Counted from the first letter of the stretch, positions 52,518-62,976 are shown. The stretch is DNA of 64,000 nucleotides from Rhodococcus sp. P-2 (GCF_016598535.1 NZ_CP066779.1:992001-1056000), one strand, 5' to 3'. Program-made: numbers and translations. The notes: generated from the letters alone by a model not told the origin.

Positions 52518-53938
52518 GAGTTCACCGTCAGAGCCCGCAGCGGCGACATCTCGGCATCGATCGGAAGAACCCGACCGTTTGCGTCGGTCATCCCCAAATT
52601 GTGGAGCCAGGTCTCGAACTCCGGGGCAGGCTGCAAGCCGAGAACCTTACGCACGTACAGCGCGTCGTGGAACGCCAGACTTTGATAGCCGAGCATCACG
52701 TCGTCGGCGCCGGGCACCGCGATCACGAACGCCGCGCCGGCGACGCCCAGCAAGGTGAGCAGGTTGTCCATGTCGTCTTGATCGGCTTCGGCGTGGTTGG
52801 TGTAGCAGACGTCCACTCCCATCGGCAGCCCGAGGAGTTTTCCGCAGAAGTGATCTTCCAAGCCCGCGCGAATGATCTGCTTGCCGTCGTAGAGATACTC
52901 GGGACCGATGAAGCCGACCACGGTGTTGACCAGCAACGGTTCGAGATCACGTGCCACGGCGTATGCCCGTGTTTCGAGCGTCTGCTGATCGACCGGGGCT
53001 CCGCCGGTGCCGTAGTGGGCACCTGAACTGAGGGCGGATCCCTGCCCCGTCTCGAGGTACATGACGTTGTTGCCGACCGTTCCGCGGTTCAAGGAGCGCC
53101 CGGCCTCGTTGCCCTCACGCAGGAGCGGAATATTCACTCCGAAACCGGAATTGGCGCCTTCGGTACCGGCAATCGATTGGAAGACCAGATCGACCGGCAC
53201 CCCCGATTCGATCAGTCCGATCGTGGTGGTCACGTGCGAGAGCACGCACGACTGAGTCGGGATCTCGAATCTCTGACGGATGTCGTCGAGCAGGTGGAGC
53301 AGATCCGAGGTGGCCTGGGGCGAGTCCGTCGCGGGGTTGATACCGATGACGGCGTCGCCACATCCCATCAGGAGACCGTCGAGCGTTGCCGCCGCAATGC
53401 CGCGTGGATCGTCCGTCGGGTGATTCGGCTGGAGTCGAGTGCTCAGCCGTCCAGGTAGCCCGATGGTCGTGCGGAACCCCGCGGTGACCGTGATGGCCTT
53501 CGCGACGGCGATCAGGTCCTGATTGCGCATGATCTTGCTGACCGCGGCAACCATTTCCGGGGTGAGCCCGGGACTCACGGCGGACAAGCGTGCGGAAGCT
53601 TCCGGCGCCGACGCAGTCTCGAGCAGCCAGTCCCGCAGTCCGCCAACCGTCAGGTGGGCCACCGGCGCAAACGCGAGGCGATCGTGGCTGTCGATGATGA
53701 GGCGAGTTACCTCGTCGTCCTCGTACGGAACCAACAGATCTTCGAGGAATACGGTCAGCGGAAGGTCAGCCAGAACCCATTGGGCAGCAGCACGTTCGGC
53801 GTCGGAGCTTGCCGCGCATCCGGCGAGCTCGTCGCCCGAGCGCAGCGGTGTCGCTTTTGCCATCAGATCGACGAGACCGTCGAACGAGTAGTTGGTTCCG
53901 GATACCTGCTGGTGATACTTGGCCATCCCGCGACTCAT
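52514..53938 (-). CDS. eutB: Ethanolamine ammonia-lyase large subunit
   Basis: This 474-residue catalytic subunit begins SGTNYSFDGLVDLMAKATPLRSGDELAG and shows GIAAATLDGLLMGCGDAVIGINP, FQSIAGTEGANSGFGV and GLPMGVDVCYTNHAEADQDDMDN, the typical substrate and cobalamin regions. It overlaps the permease stop and eutC by 4 bp each, so translation is coupled. ATG 53938 is used; ATG 53926 is an alternative start. No EutA reactivase or microcompartment shell gene is present. Confidence 0.95.
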   Translation of the reverse strand: MSRGMAKYHQQVSGTNYSFDGLVDLMAKATPLRSGDELAGCAASSDAERAAAQWVLADLPLTVFLEDLLVPYEDDEVTRLIIDSHDRLAFAPVAHLTVGGLRDWLLETASAPEASARLSAVSPGLTPEMVAAVSKIMRNQDLIAVAKAITVTAGFRTTIGLPGRLSTRLQPNHPTDDPRGIAAATLDGLLMGCGDAVIGINPATDSPQATSDLLHLLDDIRQRFEIPTQSCVLSHVTTTIGLIESGVPVDLVFQSIAGTEGANSGFGVNIPLLREGNEAGRSLNRGTVGNNVMYLETGQGSALSSGAHYGTGGAPVDQQTLETRAYAVARDLEPLLVNTVVGFIGPEYLYDGKQIIRAGLEDHFCGKLLGLPMGVDVCYTNHAEADQDDMDNLLTLLGVAGAAFVIAVPGADDVMLGYQSLAFHDALYVRKVLGLQPAPEFETWLHNLGMTDANGRVLPIDAEMSPLRALTVNS

Positions 53939-55401
53939 CCCAATTCTTCTTCCGCCTGTGCAAGTACAGCAAACTCCTCGTCCGGCGAGTTGGCAACAAG
54001 GTGGTGGCGACTGTAGAGACCGAAGTACGCCATCAGAACTCCGAAGGCAACCAGGGTCAACAGTGCTGCAACGGGATCGACCAGGAAGGTGGCCACCACC
54101 GATACTGCCGCGATCACGAGCGCAAACGAGGTGGTGGCGATACCACCGGGCGTACGGTACGGGCGCGGCATGTTCGGCTCGCGCTTACGAAGGACGATGT
54201 GACTCACCATCATCAGGACGTAGCTCACTGCCGCGCCGAACACCGCCATGTTGAGCAACATGGCACCTTCACCGGTGAGTGAGAGCGCGAAGCCGATGAT
54301 TCCGGGAACGACGAGAGCGAGAGTGGGTGCCTTGCGCTTGTTGGTCACCGACAGGTTCTTCGGCAGGTAACCGGCGCGGGAGAGCGCAAACGTCTGACGG
54401 GAGTACGCGTACATGATCGAGAAGAAGCTCGCGACCAGACCGGCGAGGCCGATGTAGTTGACGGCCTTCGCCGCGCCGCTGTCCCCCAGAGCCTCGACGA
54501 GCGGATTTCCGGAGGTCGACAGGGCATCGGCGCCGAGCGCACCGGTGGCGAGGAAGAGAACCGTTGCGCCTGTGACGATCAGGATCAACATGCTGATGAT
54601 GATGCCGCGGGGTACGTTCTTCTCCGGCTCACGCGCTTCCTCGGCGGCCAGTGGCACACCCTCGACAGCAAGGAAGAACCAGATCGCGAAGGGCACGGCG
54701 GCCCAGATTCCGAGCAGACCGAACGGCAGGAACGACGAAGATCCGACCGCGCTGGTGTCGACGGCGATATCGGTGAGGTTGGACGAATCGAAAAGGCCGA
54801 CAGCCGAAACCGCGAACACGACCAGGCCGACGAGTGCAATGGCGGTGATGATGAACATCGCCTTGAGTGCCTCACCGGCGCCGGTGAGGTGAATACCGAT
54901 GAAGATCGCGTACACCGCGAGGTACACCCACCACCCGTCGGTGATCCCGAACAGGTTCAGGGATTTGACGTACGCACCGATGAAGGTCGCGATCGCCGCG
55001 GGCGCGATCGAGTACTCGATGAGAATTGCTGTGCCGGTGGCAAATCCGCCCCAGGGCCCCATGGCCCGTCTGGCGAACGTGTATCCGCCACCCGCGGCCG
55101 GAAGTGCCGACGACATCTCGGCCATGCCGAGCACCATCGCCAGGTACATACCCGCGATGACAACCGCCGCGATGAGAAGGCCACCGAAACCACCTTCGGC
55201 CAGACCGTTGTTCCAGCCGGCGTAGTCGCCGGAAATCACATAGCTGACGCCCAACCCCGCAAGCAGCACCCACCCTGCTGTTCCCTTTCGGAGTGTTCGT
55301 TTCTCCAGATACGAATTGTCTTCCGCATGGAAGTCTGCGCCGTCGTGGTGTGCACCCGCGGCACCGGCGTTTTTGCCGGTTGCGTGGTCGGAAAGAGACA
55401 T
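53935..55401 (-). CDS. Ethanolamine permease (APC family)
   Basis: This amino acid-polyamine-organocation transporter of about 488 residues has 12 predicted helices, beginning with GLGVSYVISGDYAGWNNGLAEGG, the ethanolamine permease signature at helix 1. ATG 55401 has AGAGG at 7 nt; ATG 55407 lies directly on that site and is less likely. It is the first gene of the eut operon and overlaps eutB by 4 bp. Confidence 0.9.
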   Translation of the reverse strand: MSLSDHATGKNAGAAGAHHDGADFHAEDNSYLEKRTLRKGTAGWVLLAGLGVSYVISGDYAGWNNGLAEGGFGGLLIAAVVIAGMYLAMVLGMAEMSSALPAAGGGYTFARRAMGPWGGFATGTAILIEYSIAPAAIATFIGAYVKSLNLFGITDGWWVYLAVYAIFIGIHLTGAGEALKAMFIITAIALVGLVVFAVSAVGLFDSSNLTDIAVDTSAVGSSSFLPFGLLGIWAAVPFAIWFFLAVEGVPLAAEEAREPEKNVPRGIIISMLILIVTGATVLFLATGALGADALSTSGNPLVEALGDSGAAKAVNYIGLAGLVASFFSIMYAYSRQTFALSRAGYLPKNLSVTNKRKAPTLALVVPGIIGFALSLTGEGAMLLNMAVFGAAVSYVLMMVSHIVLRKREPNMPRPYRTPGGIATTSFALVIAAVSVVATFLVDPVAALLTLVAFGVLMAYFGLYSRHHLVANSPDEEFAVLAQAEEELG

Positions 55402-55572
55402 GTCCATCCTCTGAATCGGTCAAGAATGAGACGACGCACGGTGGATGCGTCGCGTGAAATGAACGGTATGTGGGCGATGTGCGGAGAAGGTCGCCTGGAG
55501 ATGACCGTGCTGTTAACTGGCTGTCATGTGCGCGGCCCCGAGTCTGTTCAGATCTTCTTCAGGCGGCCGTTC

Positions 55573-56133
55573 TCAGGATCGGGCGGCCGTGCCCGGCACC
55601 GGGCAGGCATCGACGGCCTCGGCGACCACCTGGGGAACCGTCGGAGGCAAAGGTCGCACGCCCGCTTCCCAGTCAGCGCCTACGAGAATGCTCGACGCGC
55701 CGAGTGCTTCGTTTTCGTCCGGTGTGAATGCCCTTGCTCGACTGAGGAATCTGAATCCCTCAGGAGACTCCAGGCTGAATCCACTACCGCGGCCGGGCAC
55801 GACGTCCAGCACCAACTGGGTGTGCTTCCAGGCTTCGAACTGTGATCCGGAAATCCAGACCTGGACTGCGTCGGTTCCGGTGGGAAGGTCTTCGGGAATC
55901 TCCCCGACAGCAAGTCGGAGATCGACGATTCCGAGTAGTACGTCGCGGTCCCCGACGATGAATTCGCCTGAGGGATAACACATCGGGGCCGAGCCGTCGC
56001 AGCATCCGCCGGATTGATGCATCATCAGTTCGCCGTGAGTCCCGCTGAGGCGGCGCAGGAGGTCAGCCGCCCCAGCGGTGGTCACCAACCGGGGTGGAAC
56101 GGCGCCGGTATCGGGTGTGTCCGTGGCGCTCAT
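55573..56133 (-). CDS. DUF779-family protein
   Basis: This 186-residue protein has MMHQSGGCCDGSAPMC near residue 37, the likely metal-binding signature of DUF779. DUF779 genes are usually next to ExaC/AldB-type aldehyde dehydrogenases, as here, and their exact role is unknown. It lies 91 bp after the aldehyde dehydrogenase, with a hairpin in between that may lower its expression. Confidence 0.85.
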   Translation of the reverse strand: MSATDTPDTGAVPPRLVTTAGAADLLRRLSGTHGELMMHQSGGCCDGSAPMCYPSGEFIVGDRDVLLGIVDLRLAVGEIPEDLPTGTDAVQVWISGSQFEAWKHTQLVLDVVPGRGSGFSLESPEGFRFLSRARAFTPDENEALGASSILVGADWEAGVRPLPPTVPQVVAEAVDACPVPGTAARS

Positions 56134-56180
56134 TCCAACCTCCGTGTGTTTGTGCAGGTTTCGCGTGTTGCAGTCGTGCT

Positions 56181-56218
56181 CACCGGCACCCGCAGCGAGG
56201 GGCTCACGGGTGCCGGTG
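56181..56218 (-). terminator. Hairpin between the aldehyde dehydrogenase and DUF779 genes
   Basis: Arms 56181-56192 and 56207-56218 pair perfectly (12 bp) just after the aldehyde dehydrogenase stop. It could be a full or leaky terminator. Confidence 0.6.
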
Positions 56219-56224
56219 GGTCGA

Positions 56225-57748
56225 TCAGAAGAAGCCCTGAGCCTTCTGGGCGTAGCTGACCAGGAGGTTCTTGGTCTGCTGGTAGTGCGAGAGCATCATC
56301 AGGTGGTTCTCGCGGCCGATGCCGGACTGCTTGTATCCACCGAAAGCGGCGTGTGCCGGGTACTGGTGGTACGTGTTGGTCCAGACGCGACCGGCCTGGA
56401 TGTCGCGGCCCGCGCGGTACGCAACTCCGCCGTCGCGGGACCAGACACCGGCACCCAAACCGTAGAGGGTGTCGTTGGCGATTTCGATGGCCTCGTCGTA
56501 GTCCTTGAACGAGGTGACCGAGACGACGGGTCCGAAGATCTCTTCCTGGAAGATGCGCATCTTGTTGTTGCCGGTGAACACCGTCGGCTGGACGTAGTAG
56601 CCGCCGGACAGGTCTCCGCCGAGTTCGGCCCGCTCGCCGCCCGTGATGACCTTGGCGCCTTCGGCCTTGCCGATCTCGATGTACGAGAGGATCTTCTCGA
56701 GCTGGTCGTTGCTGGCCTGCGCACCGATCATGGTGTCGGTGTCGAGCGGATCCCCTTGGCGCACAGCCTTCGTGCGGATGGCCGCCATTGCGAGGAACTC
56801 GTCGAAGATGTCTTCCTGGATCAGCGAACGTGACGGGCAGGTGCAGACCTCGCCCTGGTTGAGGGCGAACATCGTGAAGCCCTCGAGTGCCTTGTCCTGG
56901 TAGTCGTCGTTGGAGGCGAGGACGTCGGAGAAGAAGATGTTGGGGCTCTTGCCACCGAGTTCGAGGGTCACGGGGATGAGGTTCTGCGACGCGTATTGCA
57001 TGATCAGGCGACCTGTGGTGGTTTCACCGGTGAACGCGATCTTCTTGATACGCGGGCTCGACGCCAGCGGCTTGCCGGCCTCGACGCCGAAGCCGTTGAC
57101 GATGTTGAGAACACCGGCAGGCAGCAGGTCACCGATGATGCCGATGAGGTGCAGGATCGACACGGGTGTCTGCTCGGCAGGCTTGAGCACGATGGCATTG
57201 CCGGCAGCGAGGGCGGGAGCAAGCTTCCACACGGCCATGAGGATCGGGAAGTTCCACGGAATGATCTGGCCGACTACGCCGAGCGGCTCGTGGAAGTGGT
57301 ACGCCACGGTGTCGGAGTTGATTTCCGAAAGCGACCCTTCCTGTGCGCGAATGGCTCCCGCGAAGTAACGGAAGTGATCGATGGCGAGAGGAATGTCGGC
57401 GTTGAGGGTCTCGCGGATCGGCTTGCCGTTGTCCCACGACTCGGCGAGTGCGATCGATTCGAGGTTCTCCTCCATGCGATCAGCGATCTTGTTCAAGATG
57501 ATCGCGCGCTCGGCGACCGAGGTCTTGCCCCAGGCCGGAGCTGCTGCGTGCGCTGCGTCGAGAGCGAGTTCGATGTCTTCTGCGGTGGAACGAGCCACGT
57601 CACAGAAATTCTGTCCGGTCACCGGTGTCGGGTTCTCGAAGTACTGACCCTTGACCGGAGCAACCCATTCGTTGCCGATCCAGTTGTCGTATCGAGACTG
57701 GAAGGACATGATCGCGTCGGCGGTACCTGGGCGGGCGTACACGGTCAT
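56225..57748 (-). CDS. exaC: Acetaldehyde dehydrogenase of ExaC/AldB type
   Basis: This 507-residue aldehyde dehydrogenase has [32 protein letters not shown], catalytic Glu in LELGGKSPN and catalytic Cys in [11 protein letters not shown]. The VCTCPSR form is typical of acetaldehyde dehydrogenases of the ExaC/AldB group. It would turn acetaldehyde from ethanolamine or ethanol into acetate. Upstream sequence contains a 14-bp palindrome and a TGTGATTCACAACA motif next to the GAF-regulator gene. Confidence 0.9.
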   Translation of the reverse strand: MTVYARPGTADAIMSFQSRYDNWIGNEWVAPVKGQYFENPTPVTGQNFCDVARSTAEDIELALDAAHAAAPAWGKTSVAERAIILNKIADRMEENLESIALAESWDNGKPIRETLNADIPLAIDHFRYFAGAIRAQEGSLSEINSDTVAYHFHEPLGVVGQIIPWNFPILMAVWKLAPALAAGNAIVLKPAEQTPVSILHLIGIIGDLLPAGVLNIVNGFGVEAGKPLASSPRIKKIAFTGETTTGRLIMQYASQNLIPVTLELGGKSPNIFFSDVLASNDDYQDKALEGFTMFALNQGEVCTCPSRSLIQEDIFDEFLAMAAIRTKAVRQGDPLDTDTMIGAQASNDQLEKILSYIEIGKAEGAKVITGGERAELGGDLSGGYYVQPTVFTGNNKMRIFQEEIFGPVVSVTSFKDYDEAIEIANDTLYGLGAGVWSRDGGVAYRAGRDIQAGRVWTNTYHQYPAHAAFGGYKQSGIGRENHLMMLSHYQQTKNLLVSYAQKAQGFF

Positions 57749-57825
57749 TGCAAGCTCCTATGTAAACGTGATCTTCCTGGGCGCACCCACCAAAGCGGTG
57801 ACTGCAATCCCACCCCCCGGTGGGG

Positions 57826-57839
57826 TGTGATTCACAACA
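57826..57839 (-). promoter_or_regulatory. TGTGATTCACAACA motif ahead of the aldehyde dehydrogenase
   Basis: This 14-mer resembles the TGTGATGCAC(G)NCA core of the blocks at 43552-43572 and 47028-47048. It lies 78 bp upstream of the acetaldehyde dehydrogenase start. Confidence 0.4.
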
Positions 57840-57846
57840 CTAGGAG

Positions 57847-57860
57847 TTGCAACGTTGCAA
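57847..57860. promoter_or_regulatory. Perfect 14-bp palindrome TTGCAACGTTGCAA
   Basis: A perfect palindrome in the gap between the GAF regulator and the acetaldehyde dehydrogenase, 99 bp upstream of the latter. It is a candidate binding site for the adjacent regulator. A second smaller inverted repeat, CACCCC/GGGGTG, lies at 57811-57827. Confidence 0.5.
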
Positions 57861-57891
57861 GTACGTTGCGTGCGAGAAACGCAGATGATTC

Positions 57892-59205
57892 TCAGATGCC
57901 CAATTGGCGGTCGAGGAGATCAATTCTTGCCTGGACCTGTGAATACAGCGGAGATTGAGGATCCAATGTGGACAGGTAGGCCTCCCACACGACGGAGTCT
58001 TCGCGCCCGTGTACGGACGTGGTCCACCGGGCCAGAAGGTTGGCGTCACCTCCACGCAGCAGTGCCGCCTGAACCCTGGTGCGTAGCTCTTCCCGCACCT
58101 CTTCGATGCCGGGAGAGGCCGAGCCTACCAGCACCGGGCCCGAATACAGTTTCATCGCCGTCGCTGCGTCTCCGCGATCCAGCGCCGCCCGCACGTCGCC
58201 GACGTCTGTCGTGAACTCCGTGATGATCCGATAAGGACGCGAAGCCAAACGGTCGGCACCGAAAACCTTACGAAGACGCGACATTTCCGCGCGAATGGTC
58301 ACTGCGTCGAGTTCACCCTCGTCGAGCAGGACCGCAAGGTGGTCGGAGCTGAGACCCTCCGGATGTTCGGAGAGCAGAAGGAGAATCTCGGCGTGACGCT
58401 GCGAAATCGGGATGCGGTCACCGCCGCGAACCAGCGTCGGCCGGCCTGCTCCGAATGTTTCGAGGCGCGGAGCCGTGGCGCTGAGCGGGATGGGCGAGTT
58501 CAAGAGGTGGAATCGCAATTCCGATTCGGCGGCCGCAACAGTTGCACGGATCAGTGACAGCACTTCGGGAACCGCGACCCTGGGACCACCGGTGATGTCG
58601 ATGGCACCGAGGATTTGCCCAGTGGTGGGATCGTGGACGGGTGCGGCCGAACAACTCCAGTCGTGCACGGTTCGGTTGAAATGCTCGGATCCGAATATCT
58701 GTACGGAGTGATCGAGAGCAAGAGCCGTTCCCGGCGCATTGGTGCCGACACGATCTTCGCTCCAGTCGGCGCCTTCGACGAAGTTCATGGACAACGCCTT
58801 GTCCTTGGCCGAATTGTCACCCTCCACCCAGAGCAAACGACCGTGTGCGTCGCTGATCGCGATCAGCAATCCGGTCTCGGCAGCATCCTCCACCAGGAGT
58901 TTCCGAATCACCGGACGAATCAGTGACATGGGATGCGCGGAGCGATATTTTTCGAGCTCCAACCCTTCGAGCATCTCAGGGTTGCCGACAACATCAGGGT
59001 TTACCCCCTTGTTGCGGCTTCGCATCCAGGACTCGAGCACGACCGAACGGACATGGGAGTCGTCGGTCAGCCCTTGGCCGGGCACGCCGCGGGCATCGAT
59101 GAACGACTGATGGGCAGACGAAAGTCGCCGCGCAAGTAACGCGACGTCATCGCCTGGCCTGACCGCCACCCACGGGTTGCCAGGCACAGCCTGTTCACGT
59201 GCCAT
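57892..59205 (-). CDS. GAF-domain transcriptional regulator of the acetaldehyde dehydrogenase
   Basis: This 437-residue protein has an AcoR-like sensor half at about residues 30-240 (VVLESWMRSRNKGV, DWSEDRVGTNAPGTALALDHSVQIFGSEHF). The C-terminal half (ISQRHAEILLLLSEHPEGLSSDHLAVLL, IRAEMSRLRKVFGADRLASRPYRI) looks like a winged helix instead of the AAA+ and Fis domains of true AcoR. ATG 59205 follows GGAGGAAC. It lies between mftG and the aldehyde dehydrogenase and likely links alcohol or aldehyde sensing to both. Confidence 0.8.
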   Translation of the reverse strand: MAREQAVPGNPWVAVRPGDDVALLARRLSSAHQSFIDARGVPGQGLTDDSHVRSVVLESWMRSRNKGVNPDVVGNPEMLEGLELEKYRSAHPMSLIRPVIRKLLVEDAAETGLLIAISDAHGRLLWVEGDNSAKDKALSMNFVEGADWSEDRVGTNAPGTALALDHSVQIFGSEHFNRTVHDWSCSAAPVHDPTTGQILGAIDITGGPRVAVPEVLSLIRATVAAAESELRFHLLNSPIPLSATAPRLETFGAGRPTLVRGGDRIPISQRHAEILLLLSEHPEGLSSDHLAVLLDEGELDAVTIRAEMSRLRKVFGADRLASRPYRIITEFTTDVGDVRAALDRGDAATAMKLYSGPVLVGSASPGIEEVREELRTRVQAALLRGGDANLLARWTTSVHGREDSVVWEAYLSTLDPQSPLYSQVQARIDLLDRQLGI

Positions 59206-59310
59206 ATTTTGCGTTCCTCCGCTCCGTGGACCACTGTAACGCCGATCACAGCCCATAGGCGAGAACGACCATTCGGTATGACTGTCGACCTAGCCTGCCG
59301 CCCCTCGCGG

Positions 59311-60792
59311 TCACTCGTCACCGAGCAGGATGGCGCTTGCTCGTTCCGCGACCATCACCGCGGTCGCGTGTGGGCCGCGGGTCGGGATCGTCGGCAGGAT
59401 TGACGTGTCAACAATACTGAGTCCTTGCGCGCCGATCACACGGCACCGATCATCGACGACTACGAACGGGTCCGATTCGGCACCCATCACGCAGCTACCG
59501 GACATGTGCAAGGACGTACCGAGGCGAGATTCGATCCACTCGTCGGTGTACTCCACGACGGGGCGGTCGATCAACCCGGTCTCGGCGATCGACTCGAGAA
59601 GGTTCTCGGCGATCTGCATTCCTTCCCGAAGGGCTGCTCGATCGTGCGTCGACGCGACGTAGTTGTATCGAATACGCGGTGCCCCAGCGGGATCCCCCGA
59701 TGCCAGTTCGATACTTCCCCGGCTGCGCGGCGCCATGAGAACCACTCCGACGCCGTGATCCATACGAGGCACACCGGGAACCAAATCCGTGAAAGATGCG
59801 GTGTACGGACGGATTTCAAGCTCGGCTAGATTGAGAGCAGTCTCCAGCACCGGTGTCTGCGAGCGAATCGTGCGAGGCGTCGAAAAACGGTAGGGCAGCA
59901 GCACTTCCGGATGGTCGACGAAGTTCTGTCCGACGCCAGGCCTGTCGAGAATGACGGAAACTCCTTGCTCTGCAAGTTGTTCCGCCGGACCGACACCGGA
60001 ATTCAAGAGAATGTGCGGCGTCGCCACAGCACCCGAACACACGATCACGTGGTCGGCACGAATGCGTCGGACGTTGCCGTCGTCGAGAACGTCGACGCCG
60101 ATCGCACGGGTTCCCGAGAATACGATGCGAATGACGTTAATTCCGGATTGCACCCGCAAATTCGGGCGGTGCAACGCCGGCATCAGATACCCGATCGCAG
60201 TACTGATCCGACGATGATCCGCCACGTTCAGTGGCACTCGGCCGACGCCGAACGAGTCCGGCGCATTCTTGTCGACGTCGTCGGGAAAGCCCGCTGCGAG
60301 CGCTGCCGCCTGGAATTCGCCGCTCAGTGGATGCAGTTGGTCCCACGCTCGACGCTCGACCGGGATCGGACCGGCCGTCCCGTGGAACTCGCCCTCGAAA
60401 TCACGATCCGTCTCAGACTTCTTGAAGTACGGCAAGACGTCGTCGTATCCCCATGAGCTCGGCCAATTCTCGAAATCAGCACGGGTCGCGCGGGTGAAGT
60501 ACGCACCGTTGACGGCCCCGGACCCACCGAGTGTCCGCCCGCGCGCAATCGTGGACGCCCGACGCGGTGTCAGTTCGACCGGATACGTCCACGTGTATTC
60601 GCTCGCAGGTCCGACCGGCAACCGGTACGGATCACCCAGGACATCCGGAAGTTCGAGCGCCGAACGATATCCACTTCCCGATTCGAGGAGCATCACCGTC
60701 GCGGATGGATCTTCACTGAGCCTGGCTGCGACGACGCAGCCACACGTGCCACCACCGACAACCAGGAAATCTGCGTAGTCGGCTTCTGTCAC
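59311..60792 (-). CDS. mftG: Mycofactocin-system GMC oxidoreductase
   Basis: This 493-residue FAD enzyme of the GMC family has an N-terminal dinucleotide fold [19 protein letters not shown], the [18 protein letters not shown] signature, GVGPAEQL and [11 protein letters not shown], and the C-terminal [11 protein letters not shown] and [14 protein letters not shown]. It follows mftF with a 4-bp overlap (GTGA). MftG is known in mycobacteria to reoxidise mycofactocinol and pass electrons to respiration, allowing growth on ethanol. It would regenerate the cofactor of the alcohol dehydrogenase at 40862. Confidence 0.9.
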   Translation of the reverse strand: MTEADYADFLVVGGGTCGCVVAARLSEDPSATVMLLESGSGYRSALELPDVLGDPYRLPVGPASEYTWTYPVELTPRRASTIARGRTLGGSGAVNGAYFTRATRADFENWPSSWGYDDVLPYFKKSETDRDFEGEFHGTAGPIPVERRAWDQLHPLSGEFQAAALAAGFPDDVDKNAPDSFGVGRVPLNVADHRRISTAIGYLMPALHRPNLRVQSGINVIRIVFSGTRAIGVDVLDDGNVRRIRADHVIVCSGAVATPHILLNSGVGPAEQLAEQGVSVILDRPGVGQNFVDHPEVLLPYRFSTPRTIRSQTPVLETALNLAELEIRPYTASFTDLVPGVPRMDHGVGVVLMAPRSRGSIELASGDPAGAPRIRYNYVASTHDRAALREGMQIAENLLESIAETGLIDRPVVEYTDEWIESRLGTSLHMSGSCVMGAESDPFVVVDDRCRVIGAQGLSIVDTSILPTIPTRGPHATAVMVAERASAILLGDE

Positions 60793-62186
60793 TTGGTGAT
60801 TCGAGGTTTCAGTGCCGCCCAGTCACGGGCGTCGAACGCACCCCGCCAGAGTCCGGCTCCATACGCGATGTCGTCTGCTCGTTTGAACAAGACGTACCGA
60901 ACCGGACCCAACCCGCCCGGCTCACGGTGGCGATACCAGTCCACCACACCTTCGGTAACGGCCGCAGCGACGGCCAGTCGCCGAATTCGACGGGAGGCGA
61001 TCACCGCCAAGAGCGTCACGGGCCAGTAGTGACGACACATCGCCGAGGCGAGTTGCCAGAATCCTCCGACAAACCCCTGCGCAGTGAGGATCGCTGCGAT
61101 CCGGGTGGGCTGACTCAGGCCGTTGAACATCTTTCGCAGGCGATACACGGTGAAGAGCAGTGCGCCCAACGCACCCGCAAGACCGGAACGGGTCAGTGTT
61201 GCGGCGGCGATGCACGCGAAGAGCGTCGAGAACGACATCGCCATCGGCGGAACCGAACCCTCGTGTCTTGCAGCCAACGGCGCCGCACCCGTGCCGTAGA
61301 ACGCTCTCCTGGCGAACCACTTGTCGAACTGAACTCGATGATCGTGGGCGACATGCGCTACCGGTTCGTACCGCAGTCGCCAACCCGCAGCCTGCAGTCG
61401 CCAGCAGAAATCGACGTCCTCCGCTACTTCGAGACTCTCGTCGAAACCGTTGCATTCGAGCGCCACGTCGCGCCGGACGATCACGGCCGCGCTGGGGACA
61501 TAGGCGACCGGACTGCCCGACTTCACCGCAGCTTCCTTGCGTCCGAGGTCGAGCGACGATCGCATGTTCTCGTACCGCGCCAGCGCCGTCCCGTACGGAT
61601 CGAGGGCGACGATGCGGGGTGCAACAAGGGCAACCCCTGGATCGCTGAAGTGGCCCAACATCAACTCGAGCCAACCGGCACGCGGTATGACGTCGGAGTC
61701 GAGGAAAGCTACGAAACGTGTTTGGGCCGAACGCAATCCCGAGTTTCTCGCTGCCGATGGTCCGCGGGCGCTCTCGTGCCGCACCACTGTGATGGTGCCG
61801 GTGCCCGGGCAGGCGCGACGAGGCTCCACCGGCACTTCCGAACCGTCGTCGACAACGATGACGGTCAGATCCTTGAGGACGGGCAGCAACCGTTCGACGC
61901 CGGCCTGGTTGTCCTTGACCGGAATCACCACGGTGACATCGGCAGCGGACGGCGTCGACATCGGACGAGGATTCGCAACGCCTGAATCAAGGAGGTGCCG
62001 AGCAACCGCAGCGCTCTGCTGATCGACCACCTCGAGGAAGCCGTCGCCGATCATCGCCGCAGCCGTCGGAGCCAGCTTGAGCATCCGTGTCGGAGAGCCG
62101 CCGATGAGCACCCGGCCGCCCGAGTACGTGCGCACCTTGGGGTCCAACCGAATGCCGAAGCCGTCGGGGAGTCTTGCTGGTCGCAT
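60789..62186 (-). CDS. mftF: Mycofactocin-system glycosyltransferase
   Basis: This 465-residue family 2 glycosyltransferase has [35 protein letters not shown] at the start, as in known MftF. The GT-A core has [43 protein letters not shown] and [17 protein letters not shown]. Several C-terminal membrane helices follow. It adds beta-1,4-glucose chains to mycofactocin. ATG 62186 is chosen by similarity; the frame is open to 62330, but that would overlap mftE. Confidence 0.9.
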   Translation of the reverse strand: MRPARLPDGFGIRLDPKVRTYSGGRVLIGGSPTRMLKLAPTAAAMIGDGFLEVVDQQSAAVARHLLDSGVANPRPMSTPSAADVTVVIPVKDNQAGVERLLPVLKDLTVIVVDDGSEVPVEPRRACPGTGTITVVRHESARGPSAARNSGLRSAQTRFVAFLDSDVIPRAGWLELMLGHFSDPGVALVAPRIVALDPYGTALARYENMRSSLDLGRKEAAVKSGSPVAYVPSAAVIVRRDVALECNGFDESLEVAEDVDFCWRLQAAGWRLRYEPVAHVAHDHRVQFDKWFARRAFYGTGAAPLAARHEGSVPPMAMSFSTLFACIAAATLTRSGLAGALGALLFTVYRLRKMFNGLSQPTRIAAILTAQGFVGGFWQLASAMCRHYWPVTLLAVIASRRIRRLAVAAAVTEGVVDWYRHREPGGLGPVRYVLFKRADDIAYGAGLWRGAFDARDWAALKPRITK

Positions 62187-62283
62187 CAGATGATCGTAAG
62201 GGACGTAGCCCGTCGTGCTGCAACTCGTCGCAGCCTCGAAAGCCGTCGCAGGTGGACCGTCCGCCCCCACTCGGTCGTGGTCG

Positions 62284-62976
62284 TCACCGAAGCCTCCCAT
62301 CTGGACCAGGCTCCCACCGGGCCAGTCCATCCGTCACGCGTCCTACCAACTCACCGAAGATGTATGCGCCGTCTTCGGCGGTAGCCCCGACTGGATTGCC
62401 GAGAACGCCGTTTTGCGACACAGCGACCATACCGCCCGAACGCATTCCTGGCATCAGGTCCGCGATAGGAGACAAATTTCCTGTCTCAGCAAGGCTCATG
62501 TGCACCAAATCGGGCGAAAGGTGCAGCAATAGGCTCGTTTCAGTGTGTCCCGCGTGCGCATCGGCACCCGCAACAGCGCACGGCACCCACGCGGCGTCAC
62601 GTCCCTCGTATCGAAGAAGTGCCACAGCTTTGGCCAGCGCGGGACCGTTTCCGCCGTGGCCGTTGACGAACAGCACCCGCTTCGTCCATCTGAACGCCGA
62701 CCTTCCGTATTCCACGACGAGGGTTTCCATGGCCTCGGCACCGATCGAAATCGTGCCGGCAAACCCTTCGTGTTCGCCGCTCGCCCCGTATTCGACGGCC
62801 GGTGCCACGACGACGTCGGGCAGAGCCTGTGCGACTGCTCTCGCGATCCGCGTGTCGGTATCGAGAGGCAGGTGCGGTCCGTGTTGTTCGAAAGAACCGA
62901 CCGGGACCACGACGGTGAGCGCAGTGCCCTCGAGCGCGGGACTCGGGATGGCAGCAAGGTCACGCGGAGAACTCAT
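62284..62976 (-). CDS. mftE: Mycofactocin precursor peptidase (creatininase family)
   Basis: This 230-residue creatininase-fold metalloprotein has [16 protein letters not shown] near residue 27, LFVNGHGGN near 103 and [13 protein letters not shown] near 142, carrying the expected metal ligands. In mycofactocin synthesis MftE cuts the modified MftA peptide to release the Val-Tyr-derived core. The start is ATG 62976 ([11 protein letters not shown]). It is the first mft gene here; the usual upstream mftA-D are missing from the window. Confidence 0.88.
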   Translation of the reverse strand: MSSPRDLAAIPSPALEGTALTVVVPVGSFEQHGPHLPLDTDTRIARAVAQALPDVVVAPAVEYGASGEHEGFAGTISIGAEAMETLVVEYGRSAFRWTKRVLFVNGHGGNGPALAKAVALLRYEGRDAAWVPCAVAGADAHAGHTETSLLLHLSPDLVHMSLAETGNLSPIADLMPGMRSGGMVAVSQNGVLGNPVGATAEDGAYIFGELVGRVTDGLARWEPGPDGRLR

